Assembly (NCBI GenBank): GCA_020544565.1
Contig: CP078014.1
Span: 2,544,016 to 2,608,015, forward strand
Direction of reading: 5' to 3'
Source: Bradyrhizobiaceae bacterium
GTDB lineage: Bacteria; Pseudomonadota; Alphaproteobacteria; Rhizobiales; Xanthobacteraceae
Length of the DNA stretch: 64,000 nt
Numbering within the stretch: the first letter of the stretch is position 1; each line of letters opens with the position of its first letter. A program made the position numbers and the translations under genes. A model generated the notes under the pieces. That model searched no databases. It was not told the origin of the DNA and saw only the letters and a list, made by a program, of their open reading frames with translations. Shown one piece after another: positions 11,862 to 20,272 of this stretch.

Positions 11862-12320
11862 TCACGTCCCTGCAACGGCGGCGCGGCGCAGCACCATCAG
11901 CGGCACCGACACCGTCATCAGCGTTTCCCCTTTGGCATTGCGCATCACGTTGTTGACGTGGACGAAGCCGATGTCCGGACGGCTGCGAGATTCGCGCTTG
12001 CCGGTCACCTCGACCTCGAGCGTCAGGTCGTCCCCCGGCCGCAGCGGCGCAACCCAGCGCACCTCGTCCACGCCCGGCGCGCCGGCGGACGCGATCCGGT
12101 GGATGAAGCCGTCCCACGACAGGCGCATGAACAGCGCGCACATGTGCCAGCCGGAGCCCGACAGGCCCCTGAGCAGGGAGCGGTTCGCCGCCTCCTCGTC
12201 GAGATGCATCGGCTGCGGATCGAATTCGGTGGCGAAGGCGATGATATCCTCGCGCGTGACATGGAGAGGCCCGAAGACGCCGAGCGGCCCGGGTTGCAAA
12301 TCTTCAAAAGTGAGCTTCAT
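11862..12320 (-). CDS. MaoC-like dehydratase domain protein (first of pair)
   Basis: A 152-residue hot-dog-fold protein, paralogous to the gene that follows it. The motif ATEFDPQPMHLDEEAANRSL carries the same Asp and His dyad, and GLSGSGWHMCALFMRL matches the same helix as in the neighbour. The ATG at 12320 has GGAAA 5 bases upstream; another ATG at 12332 would add four residues. It is the first gene of a two-gene operon divergent from the DUF4282 gene at 12468. Fatty-acid or hydroxyalkanoate metabolism is plausible, but nothing nearby narrows the substrate. Confidence 0.85.
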   Translation of the reverse strand: MKLTFEDLQPGPLGVFGPLHVTREDIIAFATEFDPQPMHLDEEAANRSLLRGLSGSGWHMCALFMRLSWDGFIHRIASAGAPGVDEVRWVAPLRPGDDLTLEVEVTGKRESRSRPDIGFVHVNNVMRNAKGETLMTVSVPLMVLRRAAVAGT

Positions 12321-12467
12321 GGTTTCCGTCATGCTGTGGACGGGCGCAGTTTGGCCGTTATTTGAGGACACCTCAAGTCGTCGGCTGAAGCCTGCCCCTG
12401 CGGCCGGCCCATGCGGCATCGGTCGCCACGCGGCCGGTCCCTCGGCGTTCAACTGGAGCAAAACCCG

Positions 12468-12773
12468 ATGTTTCAATTCAAGGATCTTTTCCAGTGGGAC
12501 AGATTCATCACCCCCAGCATCATCAAGTCGTTCTACTGGCTGGTGATCGTCCTGATCGTGCTGTCCGGCTTGTCCGGCGTGCTGTCGGCGCTGGCGGCGA
12601 TGGCGATCAGCCCGTTCGGCGGCTTCCTGCTGCTGCTGGCCTCGCTCGCGGCCATCGTGGTCGGCATCATCTTCTCGCGCATCGGCGCTGAACTGATCCT
12701 GATCGTGTTCCGCATCAACGAGCATCTCGGCGCGATCCGCGACCAGGGCCGCGAACGCGAGCGGCAATACTGA
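12468..12773 (+). CDS. DUF4282 membrane protein
   Basis: A 101-residue inner-membrane protein with two long transmembrane segments, roughly residues 21-45 and 50-74. A cytosolic start (FQFKDLFQWDRFITPSII) and a charged tail (INEHLGAIRDQGRERER) flank them. This matches what I recall of the DUF4282 family, whose function is unknown. GGAG lies 9 bases before the ATG. It is a single gene converging on ychF. Confidence 0.8.
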   Translation: MFQFKDLFQWDRFITPSIIKSFYWLVIVLIVLSGLSGVLSALAAMAISPFGGFLLLLASLAAIVVGIIFSRIGAELILIVFRINEHLGAIRDQGRERERQY

Positions 12774-12839
12774 CACCCGCTGCCCGCTGGCGCCGTCGCG
12801 GCCGGGCTCTACGGGGCCCGAACGCGACGCGGGCGATGC

Positions 12840-13937
12840 TCAGTTATTGAAGCGGAAATGCATCACGTCGCCGTCGGCGACGACGTAGTCCTTGCCTTCC
12901 AGCCGCAGCTTGCCGGCATCGCGCGCGCCGGCTTCACCGCCGAGCGCCACGTAGTCGTCAAAGGCGATGGTCTCGGCGCGGATGAAGCCCTTCTCGAAAT
13001 CGGTATGGATCACGCCGGCGGCGGCGGGGGCCTTGGTGCCCCTGGTGATGGTCCAGGCGCGCGCTTCCTTGGGGCCGACGGTGAAATAGGTGATGAGATG
13101 CAGGAGCTCGTAGCCGGCGCGGATCAGCCGGTCGAGGCCCGCTTCCTCCAGCCCGAGGGTTTCGAGGAAATCCACGCGCTCCTCGCGTGACAGCGTCGCG
13201 ATCTCGGATTCGATCTTGGCCGAAATCACCACCGCCACCGCGCCTTCCGTCTTCGCGTGTTCGAACACCGCCTGCGAGAAGCCATTGCCGGTGGCGGCCG
13301 CGCCTTCCTCGACGTTGCAGACATAGAGCACCGGCTTCGACGTCAGCAGGCCGAGCATGCGGAAGGCGCGCTCCTCCTCCGCCTTGCGTTCGAGAAACCG
13401 CGCCGGCCGGCCGTCGCGCAGCAGCTTCAGCGCGCGCTCGACCAGATCGAGCTGCTCCTTCGAATCCTTATCGCCGCCCTTGGCCTTCTTGGCGAGATTG
13501 TCGACGCGCTTTTCCAGGCTGTCGAGATCGGCCAGCATCAGCTCGGTCTCGATGGTCTCGATGTCGGCCAAAGGCGCAATCTTGCCTTCGACATGGGTGA
13601 TGTCGCTGTCCTCGAAGCAGCGCACCACATGCGCCACCGCATCCACTTCGCGGATGTTGGCGAGGAACTGGTTGCCGAGGCCCTCGCCCTTCGACGCGCC
13701 GCGCACCAGGCCCGCGATATCGACGAAGGTCAATTGCGTCGGAATGATCTGCTGCGACTTGGCGATCGCCGACAATTTGTCGAGGCGCGGGTCCGGCACG
13801 GCCACCGCGCCGACATTCGGCTCGATGGTGCAGAACGGATAGTTCGCCGCCTGCGCCGCCGCCGTTTCCGTCAGCGCGTTGAACAGGGTGGACTTGCCGA
13901 CATTCGGCAGTCCGACGATGCCGCATTTGAAACCCAT
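12840..13937 (-). CDS. ychF: Redox-regulated ATPase YchF
   Basis: A 365-residue Obg-family P-loop protein that prefers ATP to GTP, associates with ribosomes and takes part in translation and stress responses. The P-loop GLPNVGKST is at residues 8-16, the switch-type [16 protein letters not shown] near 70-85, and NVEE replaces the usual NKxD base-specificity motif, as expected for this family. A TGS domain occupies the last 85 residues or so. Length is normal. It is the third gene of the rplY-pth-ychF set, but separated from pth by a palindromic element at 13961-14038. Confidence 0.97.
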   Translation of the reverse strand: MGFKCGIVGLPNVGKSTLFNALTETAAAQAANYPFCTIEPNVGAVAVPDPRLDKLSAIAKSQQIIPTQLTFVDIAGLVRGASKGEGLGNQFLANIREVDAVAHVVRCFEDSDITHVEGKIAPLADIETIETELMLADLDSLEKRVDNLAKKAKGGDKDSKEQLDLVERALKLLRDGRPARFLERKAEEERAFRMLGLLTSKPVLYVCNVEEGAAATGNGFSQAVFEHAKTEGAVAVVISAKIESEIATLSREERVDFLETLGLEEAGLDRLIRAGYELLHLITYFTVGPKEARAWTITRGTKAPAAAGVIHTDFEKGFIRAETIAFDDYVALGGEAGARDAGKLRLEGKDYVVADGDVMHFRFNN

Positions 13938-13960
13938 AGTGTCCTCAACTTTTCATTTGT

Positions 13961-14038
13961 CGTCATTGCGAGGAGCAAAGCCACGAAGCAATCCAGCTTG
14001 TCTCAAGAGTGGATTGCCTCGCTTCGCTCGCAATGACG
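13961..14038. repeat. Dispersed inverted repeat between pth and ychF
   Basis: CGTCATTGCGAG at 13961-13972 is a perfect 12-bp inverted match to CTCGCAATGACG at 14027-14038, with an inner GCAATCCA / TGGATTGC pair. I recall this as a very common intergenic palindrome of Bradyrhizobium and Rhodopseudomonas. As transcribed RNA it would form a long hairpin inside the presumed operon. Confidence 0.75.
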
Positions 14039-14049
14039 CGTAGCGACGC

Positions 14050-14670
14050 TCAGTTTTTCGGAGGCTTCGGTCCGCTCTCGTCGCCGTCCTTCCCGAATCC
14101 CTTCGCCTGCATCGCCAGATGCACCTTGTTCGCGAACGATGCATCCTGCCCGGTCACGATCAGCGCGACATTGTCCGCAACAGCTTCGCACAGCGCCTCG
14201 ACCCAGGGGCGTTCGGCTTTGGCGAAATCGTTGAGCACGTGGGAGTGCACCAGTTCCTTGACGCCGGGATGGCCGACGCCGAGCCGGACACGGCGATAAT
14301 CGTTGCCGACATGGGCCGAGATCGAGCGCAGCCCGTTATGCCCGGCGATGCCGCCGCCGATCTTGACGCGCAGCTTCGCGGGCGGCAGTTCGATCTCGTC
14401 GTGAAACACCGTGATGTCGCCGACGCTCAGCTTGAAGAACTTCACGGCTTCGCCGACCGCGTTGCCCGACTCGTTCATGTACGTTGTCGGCTTCAGCAGG
14501 ATGACGCGCCCGTTGCCGATATGGCCCTCGGAGGTCTCCCCCTGAAAGCGACGGCGCCATGGTGCGAAACCATGACGCCGCGCGATCTCGTCCAGGACCA
14601 TGAACCCGATATTGTGCCGGTTGCCCTGATACTTCGCGCCGGGATTCCCCAGTCCGACGAACAGGCGCAT
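14050..14670 (-). CDS. pth: Peptidyl-tRNA hydrolase
   Basis: A 206-residue enzyme that frees tRNA from peptidyl-tRNAs dropped by ribosomes. Family motifs are [19 protein letters not shown] at residues 5-23 with the catalytic His, [15 protein letters not shown] near 95, and [13 protein letters not shown] near 110. The C-terminus has a short basic extension ending in KPPKN. It lies 33 bases after rplY, a conserved partnership in alphaproteobacteria, and is probably cotranscribed with it. Confidence 0.96.
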   Translation of the reverse strand: MRLFVGLGNPGAKYQGNRHNIGFMVLDEIARRHGFAPWRRRFQGETSEGHIGNGRVILLKPTTYMNESGNAVGEAVKFFKLSVGDITVFHDEIELPPAKLRVKIGGGIAGHNGLRSISAHVGNDYRRVRLGVGHPGVKELVHSHVLNDFAKAERPWVEALCEAVADNVALIVTGQDASFANKVHLAMQAKGFGKDGDESGPKPPKN

Positions 14671-14703
14671 GGCGCAGGGTCTCTCCGCTCGGTCCGGGCC
14701 GGC

Positions 14704-15387
14704 TTACTTCTTCTTGTCGCCGCCGGCCGGAGCCTTGGCCGCAGCCGCAGGCGCCGCCGCACCGGCCGCGGGAGCAGCCGCACCGGCTGCAGGAGCAGCA
14801 GCAGCCGCCTTCTGCTCTTCGCCGTAACCCGACGGCGGCACCACGGTGACCAGCGTCTGGTCGGCGCGCAGCGCCTTCACGCCCTTCGGCAGGGCGACGT
14901 CGGCGAGGTGGACCGAGGAGTTGATTTCGAGCTTCGAGACATCGACCTCGATGAACTGCGGAATGTGATCCGCGTCCGCCTCGACCTCGACGGCGTGGTT
15001 GACGATGTTGACGGTGCCGCCGCGCTTCACGCCCGGCGAAACTTCAGCGCCGGTGACGTGCAGCGGAATGCTGACGCGGATCGTGGCGCCCGCGCCGAGG
15101 CGCAGGAAGTCGACATGCAGCGGGAAGTCCTTCACCGGATCGAGCGAGAAGTCGCGCGGAATCACGCGATGCTTATTGCCATCGAGATCGATGTTGAAGA
15201 TCGTGGTGAGGAAGTGGCCCGCGAAAATGCTCTGGCGGGTTTCCTTGTCATCGAGGGAGATGGTCAGCGGCGGCTGGTTGCCACCATAGATCACGGCCGG
15301 GACACGGCCGGCGCGACGTTCTGCCCGGGCGGCCCCCTTGCCGGCCTTCGGACGAGCGGTCGCCTTCAATTCCTTGACGGTCGCCAT
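14704..15387 (-). CDS. rplY: 50S ribosomal protein L25 / stress protein Ctc
   Basis: The 5S-rRNA-binding L25 protein of the long Ctc type, 227 residues. The N-terminal L25 beta barrel is about residues 6-95 (LKATARPKAGKGAARAERR, VPAVIYGG) and the TL5-like C-terminal domain about 100-185. After that comes an Ala/Pro tail with PAAGAAAPAAGAAAP repeats and a Lys-rich end. AAGGAA precedes the ATG at 15387. First gene of rplY-pth-ychF. A hairpin followed by a T run lies in its leader (15439-15463) and might attenuate transcription. Confidence 0.95.
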   Translation of the reverse strand: MATVKELKATARPKAGKGAARAERRAGRVPAVIYGGNQPPLTISLDDKETRQSIFAGHFLTTIFNIDLDGNKHRVIPRDFSLDPVKDFPLHVDFLRLGAGATIRVSIPLHVTGAEVSPGVKRGGTVNIVNHAVEVEADADHIPQFIEVDVSKLEINSSVHLADVALPKGVKALRADQTLVTVVPPSGYGEEQKAAAAAPAAGAAAPAAGAAAPAAAAKAPAGGDKKK

Positions 15388-15744
15388 TGTCGAGTTCCTT
15401 AACGTCTGAAAATGCGGGGCCACCGATGCGGCCCGGTTAAAAGGAAAAGGCCGCGAAGCGGCCCGGTTTCACGCCGCGACGAGCCTCCAGGGGTGCGGGG
15501 GCCGCGGACGTGGCGGGTTCTTAGCCCCAAAGCGCCGGAAACACAAGGAAATGCCGGGATTTTTTGCCGGTTCCGGGCCGGCGCCACCGCCCTGACCGTC
15601 GCCCGTCCGCAGCCGGCTCCGGAAAGCCGGGGTTTGGGGCGGAAATCGCACAAATTCGGTTAAGGATGCCTGTTAAGAGACGGGAACCGGTTTGTCGCTA
15701 CACCTGCGGGGTGCATGGCACCCCGGGCGCCCGCAGAGGACGAC
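15388..15744. other. 357-base divergent region with rplY leader
   Basis: Separates rplY from the HD-GYP gene. It contains two copies of GCGGCCCGGTT (15428-15438 and 15458-15468, 30 bp apart) and the leader hairpin described separately. From 15490 to 15660 the sequence is GC-rich with no convincing coding potential on either strand. Promoters for both directions must lie here, but I cannot assign them. Confidence 0.55.
15439..15463 (-). terminator. Possible attenuator hairpin in rplY leader
   Basis: Read on the minus strand, a GGCCGC stem, TTC loop and GCGGCC stem (15463 down to 15449) is followed directly by TTTTCCTTTT. This is the form of an intrinsic terminator and lies about 50 bases before the rplY start. 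No gene on this strand ends here, so it would act on the rplY transcript itself. Confidence 0.45.
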
Positions 15745-16836
15745 ATGGCCGCTTTGGCAGAACTTCCCCAGACCACGCGGCGCCTTCTGCTCGCATCGGA
15801 CCGCGACGACACCAGCGAGGACCTCGCGCACATCCTCGGCCATGCCGGGCGGGTCGAGGCGATCTCGATCTTCGATCTGCCCGACTATCCCGCCAGCGAT
15901 TTCGCCGGCGTCGTCATCGATATCGACCTCACCTCGGTCGCGGCGGTCCAGCACGTGCGCCGCAAGCTCACCGGCAAGGCGTATCATGACCTGCCGCGGC
16001 TGTTCGTGCTGGCCAACACGCTCTATCACGGCATGGTGCAGGCGTGGGCGCTGGGCGCGACCGACACCATCCAGCGACCGCTCGATCCGCGCAACATCCT
16101 GCACCGCATCCGCTTCGCCTGTCCCGAGACCCCCGAGGACGAACGCGCCGCCGACGCCGAAGTGCTGAGCCGCGGCGTCGCCGCGGCCCACCTCGCCATG
16201 ATCAAGATCTTTCAGCGCCTGCCCGCGGGAATCCCGTTGTCCCTCGAAGACGTCGCCCGCGCCGAGACGGAGATCCTGCGCGCGCTGAAGCGGTGCTCGC
16301 TGAAGCAATGGCTGCTCGCCGTCAACAGGCATCACAAGCGTAGCTATCGCCACACCCTGCACGTCACCGGCTATGCGGTGGCCTTCGCGCAGCAGCTCGG
16401 CATGCGCGACGAGGACCAGCGCCGACTGGCGCGGGCCGCGCTGGTTCACGATGTCGGAACCGCGTTCGTGCCGCTGGCGATCCTCGACAAGACGACGGAA
16501 CTGACTGCGGACGAAAGCGACATCCTCGCCCGCCACACCCGGCTCGGCTATGACGCGCTGAGGAAACAGGGCGGTTTCCCGGGCGAGGTGCTCGACGTGG
16601 TGCTGCACCATCACGAGATGCTCGACGGCACCGGCTATCCCGACCGGCTGCGCGGCGACGAGATCAGCGACATCGTCCGTATCATCACCCTGGCCGATAC
16701 CTACGCCGCGCTGCTCGAGCCCGACGCCACCACGGCGGCGATGACGCCATCCCAGGCGTTCGCGATCATGGACATGATGCAGGACAAGCTCGACCGTGCC
16801 TTGTTGCAGGCGTTCCGCCCCATCGCGCTCGGATAG
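15745..16836 (+). CDS. Receiver-like / HD-GYP domain protein
   Basis: A 363-residue two-domain protein. Residues 10-135 resemble a response-regulator receiver (phospho-acceptor region VVIDIDLTS, C-terminal GATDTIQRPLD where the usual Lys-Pro is Arg-Pro). Residues 195-350 are an HD-GYP domain, the family that hydrolyses cyclic di-GMP: HTLHVTGYAVAFA, the HD pair in LVHDVGTAFVP, and the GYP box HHHEMLDGTGYPDRL. The lysine usually following HDxG is a threonine here, so activity is uncertain. The ATG at 15745 has AGAGGA just upstream; an ATG at 15715 is an alternative. The protein is soluble and stands alone. Confidence 0.88.
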   Translation: MAALAELPQTTRRLLLASDRDDTSEDLAHILGHAGRVEAISIFDLPDYPASDFAGVVIDIDLTSVAAVQHVRRKLTGKAYHDLPRLFVLANTLYHGMVQAWALGATDTIQRPLDPRNILHRIRFACPETPEDERAADAEVLSRGVAAAHLAMIKIFQRLPAGIPLSLEDVARAETEILRALKRCSLKQWLLAVNRHHKRSYRHTLHVTGYAVAFAQQLGMRDEDQRRLARAALVHDVGTAFVPLAILDKTTELTADESDILARHTRLGYDALRKQGGFPGEVLDVVLHHHEMLDGTGYPDRLRGDEISDIVRIITLADTYAALLEPDATTAAMTPSQAFAIMDMMQDKLDRALLQAFRPIALG

Positions 16837-16854
16837 ACCGCGGCGCGGCGGCCG

Positions 16855-17118
16855 TCAGGCGCCGGCGGACGGCGCCGCCTTTTTTTCCAGCGCGTCGAGA
16901 CGCGCCTTCAGCGCCTCGTTCTCCTCGCGGGCGAGGCGGGCCATCTCCTTGACCGCCTCGAACTCCTCGCGTTTGACGAGATCGAGATCGCGCAGGATGC
17001 GCTCCGCCTGGCCGCGCATCACGGTTTCCACCTCGCGCTTGACGCCCTGCGCCGCGCCGGCGGCGTCGTTCATCAGACGCGCCATTTCGTCGAAAAGCCG
17101 GTTGCTGGTCTGGGTCAT
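16855..17118 (-). CDS. ubiK: UbiK-type accessory factor (YqiC/BMFP family)
   Basis: An 87-residue protein of the YqiC/BMFP family, which in enterobacteria assists ubiquinone biosynthesis as UbiK. The N-terminal amphipathic helix (RLFDEMARLMNDAAGAAQG) is followed by a C-terminal coiled coil (EEFEAVKEMARLAREENEAL) of the kind that trimerises. GGAG lies 8 bases before the ATG at 17118. It is convergent with the HD-GYP gene and divergent from lgt. The link to ubiquinone is family knowledge; nothing local shows it. Confidence 0.85.
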   Translation of the reverse strand: MTQTSNRLFDEMARLMNDAAGAAQGVKREVETVMRGQAERILRDLDLVKREEFEAVKEMARLAREENEALKARLDALEKKAAPSAGA

Positions 17119-17241
17119 CGTCAAACTCCGAAGGCGATTGCCGTCTATGAACCTGCCTGGACAATGGTGATAGCCACGCCCGGGCGCAAGATGTAAGACC
17201 CCTCCTTAAGCCATTCGCCCGCCGCCGGACAACGTCTCGCC

Positions 17242-18066
17242 ATGCTGACCATCGCTTTTCCCGTTTTCGATCCGGTCGCCATCGCCATCGGACCGTTCGC
17301 GATCCGCTGGTATGCGCTGGCCTATATCGGCGGCATCGTGCTCGGCTGGCTCTATGCCCGCAGGATCATCCGCAACGGGCGGCTGTGGGGCGGCAAGGCC
17401 CCGTTCACGGTGCTGGATTTCGACGACTTCATCCTGTGGGTGACGCTCGGCATCATCCTCGGCGGCCGCACCGGCTACGTGCTGTTCTACAATCTCGATT
17501 TCTTCATGAGCCACCCGCTCGACATCTTCAAGCTGTGGACCGGCGGCATGTCGTTCCACGGCGGCTTTATGGGCTGCGTCATCGCGGTGCTGCTGTTCGG
17601 CTGGAAGCGCGGCATTCCCGTGCTGTCGCTCGGCGACGTCACCTGCGCGGTCGGCCCCATCGGCCTGTTCCTCGGACGGCTCGCCAATTTCGTCAACAGC
17701 GAGCTGTGGGGCCGCCCCGCCGACCCGAGCCTGCCGTGGGCCATGGTATTTCCCAACGGCGGCCCGCTGCCGCGCCATCCGAGCCAGCTCTATGAAGCCG
17801 GTCTCGAAGGCGTGGTGCTGTTTATCGTGCTGGCGCTGCTCATCCGCGCCGGCGCGCTGAAACGGCCGGGCCTGATCATCGGCGCATTCGCGACATGCTA
17901 CGGCCTCGCCCGCATCACCGGGGAATTCTTCCGCGAGCCCGATCCGCAACTGGGATTTCTGTGGGGCGGACTGACCATGGGAATGCTATTGTCGGTGCCG
18001 ATGATCATCGCCGGTGTACTGTTCATGGGGGCGGCGTGGCGGCGCGGGCCGCAGCCGAATCCATGA
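17242..18066 (+). CDS. lgt: Prolipoprotein diacylglyceryl transferase
   Basis: A 274-residue inner-membrane enzyme that attaches diacylglycerol from phosphatidylglycerol to the lipobox cysteine of prolipoproteins, the first step of lipoprotein maturation. It has about seven hydrophobic segments. The Lgt signatures are [22 protein letters not shown] near residue 105 with the essential His, and [15 protein letters not shown] near 150 with the phosphatidylglycerol-binding residues. The length is typical. A client is nearby: the lipoprotein at 20273 has an LTAGC lipobox. Confidence 0.96.
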   Translation: MLTIAFPVFDPVAIAIGPFAIRWYALAYIGGIVLGWLYARRIIRNGRLWGGKAPFTVLDFDDFILWVTLGIILGGRTGYVLFYNLDFFMSHPLDIFKLWTGGMSFHGGFMGCVIAVLLFGWKRGIPVLSLGDVTCAVGPIGLFLGRLANFVNSELWGRPADPSLPWAMVFPNGGPLPRHPSQLYEAGLEGVVLFIVLALLIRAGALKRPGLIIGAFATCYGLARITGEFFREPDPQLGFLWGGLTMGMLLSVPMIIAGVLFMGAAWRRGPQPNP

Positions 18067-18130
18067 CAGCGCCGCCCGTGTTTTGAACGACCTCGTTTTG
18101 CACGATCCACGCTTTGAACCGACGACCCGA

Positions 18131-18194
18131 TTGCCCTGACAGCCGCTTTCCCTGAAAGTCGTTTGCCCTGAAAGCCGTTTGCCGCGAAAGACCT
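18131..18194. repeat. Four imperfect 16-bp tandem repeats
   Basis: Units at 18131, 18147, 18163 and 18179 follow the consensus TTGCCCTGAAAGCCGT. The third is the clearest; the others differ at two to six bases. The array ends three bases before the GTG start of the methyltransferase gene, so it covers the ribosome-binding region and brings an in-frame TTG (18179). Confidence 0.75.
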
Positions 18195-18196
18195 CC

Positions 18197-19336
18197 GTGC
18201 CCGATCATTCCCCCCTCGATCTCCTGATCCGCAAGCAGATCGCCGCCACCGGGCCGATGCCGGTGGCACGCTACATGGAATTGTGCCTGACCCACCCCGA
18301 GCACGGCTACTATCGCACGCGCGATCCGCTCGGCCGCGACGGCGATTTCATCACCGCGCCCGAAGTCAGCCAGATGTTCGGCGAACTGATCGGACTGTGG
18401 GCGGCATCGGTGTGGCACGCCATGGGCATGCCGGCGCAGGTCCATCTCATCGAGCTTGGCCCCGGCCGCGGCACCATGATGACCGACGCGCTGCGCGCCA
18501 TCCGCATCGTGCCCGCATTCGACGAGGCGATCCGCGTGCATCTGGTCGAAACCAGCCCGGCGCTACGCCGCAAGCAGAGCGACAAGCTCGCCGATCGCGC
18601 CGACGTGCAATGGCACGACAGCCTCGACGACATCCCCGAGGGGCCGTCGATTATCCTCGCCAACGAATTCTTCGACGCGCTGCCGGTCCATCAGGCGGTG
18701 AAGAAGGACAGCGGCTGGCACGAACGCGTGGTCGGCCTGGAGGGCGATGCCCTCGTCTATGGCGAGGCCAAAGACCCGATCCCCCGCTTCGCCATGCTGC
18801 TGCCGCCGCAGGTGCGCGAGGCCCCGCCCGGCGCGATCTTCGAATGGCGGCCCGACGCCCCGGTCATGGCCCTCGCGCGGCGCGTGCGCGACCACGGCGG
18901 CGCGGCGCTGATTATCGATTACGGCCACCTGCGCAGCGACGCCGGCGACACCTTTCAGGCCGTCGCCCGCCACAGCTTCACCAACCCGCTGCGCCGTGCC
19001 GGCCTTGCCGACATCACCGCCCATGTCGATTTTCAGGCGCTGGCCCGCGCCGCCGAGGATGTCGGCGCGCGCGTCCACGGCCCGGTGGAACAGGGCGTGT
19101 TTCTCAAGGCGCTGGGCATCGAGACCCGGGCGCTGACGCTGATGAAGAACGCCTCCCCCGACGAATCCCTCGCCATCGACGCCGCGCTGAAGCGCCTGAC
19201 CGGTGGCGGAACCGAAGGCATGGGATCGCTGTTCAAGGTGGTGGGAATCTCCGCCCCGTCGATCGACGCGCTGACGGCGCTGTCGGACCACGGCCCGATG
19301 ACGGCCTCCTCGCCCGGTGAGCCCTTGACGCGATGA
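18197..19336 (+). CDS. MidA/NDUFAF7-type SAM-dependent methyltransferase
   Basis: A 379-residue class I methyltransferase of the DUF185 family. The human member NDUFAF7 methylates an arginine of respiratory complex I. Motifs are an N-terminal RYMELCLTHPEHGYY, the SAM-binding motif I LIELGPGRGTMMTD, an acidic residue in HLVETSPALR, and ILANEFFDALPVH, which resembles the post-I region of this family. The GTG at 18197 was chosen; a TTG at 18179 lies inside the tandem repeat. The stop overlaps the pgeF start as ATGA, so the two are translationally coupled. Whether the bacterial enzyme acts on complex I is inference. Confidence 0.88.
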   Translation: MPDHSPLDLLIRKQIAATGPMPVARYMELCLTHPEHGYYRTRDPLGRDGDFITAPEVSQMFGELIGLWAASVWHAMGMPAQVHLIELGPGRGTMMTDALRAIRIVPAFDEAIRVHLVETSPALRRKQSDKLADRADVQWHDSLDDIPEGPSIILANEFFDALPVHQAVKKDSGWHERVVGLEGDALVYGEAKDPIPRFAMLLPPQVREAPPGAIFEWRPDAPVMALARRVRDHGGAALIIDYGHLRSDAGDTFQAVARHSFTNPLRRAGLADITAHVDFQALARAAEDVGARVHGPVEQGVFLKALGIETRALTLMKNASPDESLAIDAALKRLTGGGTEGMGSLFKVVGISAPSIDALTALSDHGPMTASSPGEPLTR

Positions 19337-19392
19337 CCCTGCCACCAATGACCCTGCCACCAATGACCCTGCCACCAATGACCCTGCCACCA
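19333..19392. repeat. Perfect 15-bp tandem repeat, four copies, carrying start codons
   Basis: The unit ATGACCCTGCCACCA is repeated four times without a mismatch, and ATGACCCTG begins a fifth partial copy at 19393. The unit length is a multiple of three, so copy-number change adds or removes one MTLPP and one candidate start without shifting the frame. Confidence 0.97.
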
Positions 19393-20157
19393 ATGACCCT
19401 GACCTCGCCTTTGCTCGATGCGGCCGGCCTGCGCCACGCCTTCTTCACCCGCGCAGGCGGCGTCTCCGACGGCGTCTACGCCAGCCTCAACGGCGGCCTC
19501 GGCTCGAACGATGATCCCACCCGGGTCCGCGAGAACCGCCGTCGGATGGCCGCTCATCTGCGCGTCGCGCCGGAACGCTTTCTCACCGCCTACCAGATCC
19601 ATTCGCCCGACGTGGCGGTGGCGACCGCGCCGTGGAGCGACGCGGAGCGGCCCCGCGCCGACGCCATGGTCACCAACGTTCCCGGCCTCGCGCTCGGCAT
19701 CTCCACCGCCGACTGCGGCCCCGTGCTGTTCGCCGACGTCAACGCCCGGGTGATCGGCGGCGCCCATGCCGGATGGAAGGGCGCGCTCGGTGGCGTGCTG
19801 GAGGCGACCATCGCCGCGATGGAGACGCTCGGCGCTGCGCGCGGCAACATCACCGCCGCCATCGGCCCGCTGATCCGCCAGCCGAGCTACGAGGTCGGCG
19901 GCGAGTTCGTGGCGCGCTTCACCGAAGCGGAGGCGGACAATGCGCGCTTCTTCGCGCCGTCCGCGCGCGCGGGTCACGCCATGTTCGATCTCGCCGGCTT
20001 CATCCGCCGGCGGCTGGAGCGCGCCGGCATCGCGGCCATCGACGACATCGGCATCGACACCTATGCCGACGAGCGGCTGTTCAGCTATCGCCGCATGACC
20101 CACCGCAACGAGCCGGACTACGGCCGCAACATCCACGCCATCGTGCTGGACGGCTGA
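19333..20157 (+). CDS. pgeF: Peptidoglycan editing factor (multicopper-oxidase/laccase fold, YfiH family)
   Basis: A 274-residue member of the YfiH/YlmD/PgeF family, formerly called polyphenol oxidase, which removes wrongly built cell-wall precursors. It also has purine-nucleoside hydrolase relatives (FAMIN). Zinc ligands are visible in QIHSPDV, STADCGPVLF and AHAGWKG; FFTRAGGVSDGVYASLN is the typical opening. The N-terminus is odd: residues 1-20 are four copies of MTLPP from a 15-bp DNA repeat, giving five in-frame ATGs (19333 to 19393). The true start may be any of them; the last gives a family-like N-terminus. It overlaps the methyltransferase gene by 4 bases. Confidence 0.93.
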   Translation: MTLPPMTLPPMTLPPMTLPPMTLTSPLLDAAGLRHAFFTRAGGVSDGVYASLNGGLGSNDDPTRVRENRRRMAAHLRVAPERFLTAYQIHSPDVAVATAPWSDAERPRADAMVTNVPGLALGISTADCGPVLFADVNARVIGGAHAGWKGALGGVLEATIAAMETLGAARGNITAAIGPLIRQPSYEVGGEFVARFTEAEADNARFFAPSARAGHAMFDLAGFIRRRLERAGIAAIDDIGIDTYADERLFSYRRMTHRNEPDYGRNIHAIVLDG

Positions 20158-20220
20158 GCGACGGCCTGCTCTGGACGTTAACGGATTTTAAAGGTATCGC
20201 TCCGGTCACCCGCGTGCCGG

Positions 20221-20243
20221 CCGGCCCGCGCGCGGGCCGGTTT
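20221..20243 (+). terminator. Possible terminator after pgeF
   Basis: A perfect 20-bp GC-only palindrome (CCGGCCCGC / GCGGGCCGG with a GC centre) followed by only TTT. It is in the right place between pgeF and the lipoprotein gene, but the T run is short. Confidence 0.4.
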
Positions 20244-20272
20244 CGGTCGCGGGCGATTCGATCGCGGGCAGC

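Noticed and set aside
19333..19392. Short regular repeats considered as CRISPR
   Set aside because: The 15-bp units are contiguous with no spacers and are in frame at the beginning of pgeF.
20173..20192. Possible second CtrA site, TTAACGGATTTTAA, after pgeF
   Set aside because: Spacing between the TTAA halves is 6, not 7, and it lies between a stop codon and a terminator-like hairpin.
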